13,421 nucleotides of DNA from Treponema sp. GTDB taxonomy: Bacteria; Spirochaetota; Spirochaetia; Treponematales; Breznakiellaceae. Both the position numbers and the translations under genes were made by a program. Shown here in pieces: positions 12,820 through 13,421 of this stretch; the stretch's first letter is position 1; every line of letters begins with the position of its first letter. Where the stretch lies: contig JAITHH010000038.1 in assembly GCA_031280065.1 (NCBI GenBank), positions 1 to 13,421 of the forward strand, read 5' to 3'. The notes beneath the pieces are model-generated. The model saw nothing but the letters and a program-made list of their open reading frames with translations. It made no database searches and was not told the DNA's origin.

Positions 12820-12910
12820 AAAGGGGGCCCTGTTTCCAGACCTGCACCTGTGGCGGAGGCCGCACAATCGTCCGCAGGCCGATTGTGCACTGTCCGGCCC
12901 CCCTGCGCCT
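12820..12910. repeat. GGGGGCC-bounded repeat, copy 2
   Basis: The left block AAAGGGGGCCCTGTTTCC (12820-12837) and right block GTCCGGCCCCCCTGCGCCT (12892-12910) match copy 1 at 8548-8613 with one or two changes each. The interior is longer (91 versus 66 bp overall) and holds its own hairpin, GCACAATCG (12862-12870) with CGATTGTGC (12880-12888). Conserved ends with a variable palindromic middle point to a dispersed repeat family. It lies about 50 bp after the YaiI-like gene and 30 bp before the next mobile-like element. Confidence 0.62.
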
Positions 12911-12938
12911 CAAAGCCTACGGCTTTTCGGCTACCCCC

Positions 12939-13092
12939 TAAGGAAGCACTGATTAATTCGTATAGAAACCACGGAAATAGACTTCAATTCCGCGTAAATT
13001 CCGCCTGCCTGTTGGCAGACAGGGCAGGTAGGGCAGGTAGGCGTTTTTCCGTGGTTTGTTTCATACAATTTGCTTTAATCAGCGGTTCCCTA
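12939..13092. mobile_element. Inverted-repeat element (MITE-like), copy 2
   Basis: The terminal repeats TAAGGAAGCACTGATTAA (12939-12956) and TTAATCAGCGGTTCCCTA (13075-13092) are inverted copies matching at 15 of 18 positions. A second, internal 12-bp perfect inverted repeat, AAACCACGGAAA (12966-12977) with TTTCCGTGGTTT (13046-13057), nests inside. The centre carries a tandem GGGCAGGTA duplication (13022-13039) and CTGCC/GGCAG pairing. At 154 bp with no ORF, it fits a non-autonomous transposon-derived element. The right end is exactly shared with 10582-10599. Confidence 0.68.
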
Positions 13093-13149
13093 GCCTACCC
13101 CAATTCTTGTGTAAAATTAACCGAATTTCGCTAAGCTCTGGAAATACCC

Positions 13150-13178
13150 TTGAAGTTAATGCAAAACAGGAATATGAT
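13150..13178 (+). promoter_or_regulatory. Probable promoter of the sugar-kinase gene
   Basis: TTGAAG (13150-13155, 4/6 to the -35) and TATGAT (13173-13178, 5/6 to the -10) have a 17-base spacer. A start near 13185 gives a leader of about 70 nt before the kinase ATG. The sequence around it is AT-rich, unlike most of the window. No clear operator palindrome is visible. Confidence 0.6.
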
Positions 13179-13254
13179 AAGCAGGTGATATTCTTCCAAA
13201 ACATTAGTTTTGAAAAGGCATGAGCAGATATGAATTAACGAAGGGGGACATATA

Positions 13255-13421
13255 ATGAAAACCGTATGTGGAATTGATTTGGGAACCCAGAGCTGCAAGA
13301 TTGTTCTGTATGATTATGAAGCGAAAAAAATTATCGCCTCAAGTCAGGCCGCCGTTGACATGATCGCCGAAAACGACGGTACGCGGGAACAAAAGGCCCA
13401 ATGGTACGAGGACGCCCTCAA
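13255..13421 (+). CDS. FGGY-family carbohydrate kinase, N-terminus (xylulokinase-like), cut by window edge
   Basis: ATG at 13255 is preceded by AAGGGGG (13241-13247) at seven bases. The 55 visible codons read MKTVCGIDLGTQSCKIVLYDYEAKKIIASSQ..., the phosphate-1 ATPase motif of FGGY sugar kinases (GIDLGTQS-K), and reach the helix QWYEDAL. The DLGTQS form is common in xylulokinases (XylB), but ribulokinase- and gluconokinase-type members share it, so substrate stays open. These enzymes are usually about 480-510 aa, so roughly nine tenths lies outside. The gene has its own promoter and is separated from manA/YaiI by 480 bp of repeats, so it probably begins a new sugar-use operon. Confidence 0.87.
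   Translation, partial: MKTVCGIDLGTQSCKIVLYDYEAKKIIASSQAAVDMIAENDGTREQKAQWYEDAL

Noticed and set aside
12912..12927. AAAGCC-TAC-GGCTTT as an operon terminator
   Set aside because: The stem is only six pairs and its T's belong to the stem itself; no real T-run follows.
12820..13092. CRISPR array or tandem repeat array
   Set aside because: The repeats are different palindromic elements lying side by side, not regularly spaced identical repeats, and no cas gene is near.

Overview
The window looks like chromosomal DNA from a GC-rich spirochaete, probably a Treponema-like lineage. No rRNA or other phylogenetic marker is present, so this rests on gene content and order: infC-rpmI-rplT followed by coiled-coil and zapA division genes, a short MetF-like protein beside metH, a small CTP-dependent polyprenol-kinase-like membrane protein, and many short palindromic repeats between genes. 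The housekeeping genes look GC-rich. The small-ORF unit near 2.7-3.0 kb and the stretch upstream of the last gene look clearly more AT-rich.

Layout. (1) 1-1100 is a decaying or exchangeable region. It holds the end of an unidentified ORF that runs into a cloverleaf-like palindromic element (83-213), a remnant of a Gfo/Idh/MocA oxidoreductase (minus strand), an orphan phage-type VRR-NUC nuclease (minus strand), and a second hairpin element. (2) 1108-2538 encodes a MATE-family transporter whose reading frame runs into a repeat hairpin. (3) 2600-3021 is a compact unit with a near-consensus promoter and two very small membrane-protein ORFs, each with a Shine-Dalgarno sequence, bracketed by two copies of a hairpin repeat. 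(4) 3032-7511 holds a MetF-like methylenetetrahydrofolate reductase and a full-length cobalamin-dependent methionine synthase, divergently arranged, forming a methyl-group/methionine module. (5) 7565-7883 holds a promoter, tRNA-Thr(UGU), tRNA-Tyr(GUA) and an intrinsic terminator. (6) 7932-8507 encodes a dolichol/phytol-kinase-like membrane protein. (7) 8785-12773 is a probable operon: sigma70-type promoter, infC (TTG start), rpmI, rplT, a ZapB-like coiled-coil gene, a small inverted-repeat element, zapA, manA and a YaiI/YqxD-family gene. (8) 12774-13254 is a repeat-rich intergenic region ending in a good promoter, followed by the start of an FGGY sugar kinase that leaves the window.

How it fits together. 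The ribosomal/initiation-factor operon is fused in layout with two FtsZ-ring-associated genes and with manA, linking translation, division and sugar-phosphate metabolism in one transcription unit. MetF and MetH act consecutively: CH2-THF is reduced to CH3-THF, whose methyl group then goes to homocysteine.

The most unusual content is the density of short non-autonomous repeat families. At least five are recognisable, three of them with two copies here. They sit at gene ends, and in one case appear to supply a stop codon. The tiny two-gene membrane-protein cassette is the best candidate for something undescribed.
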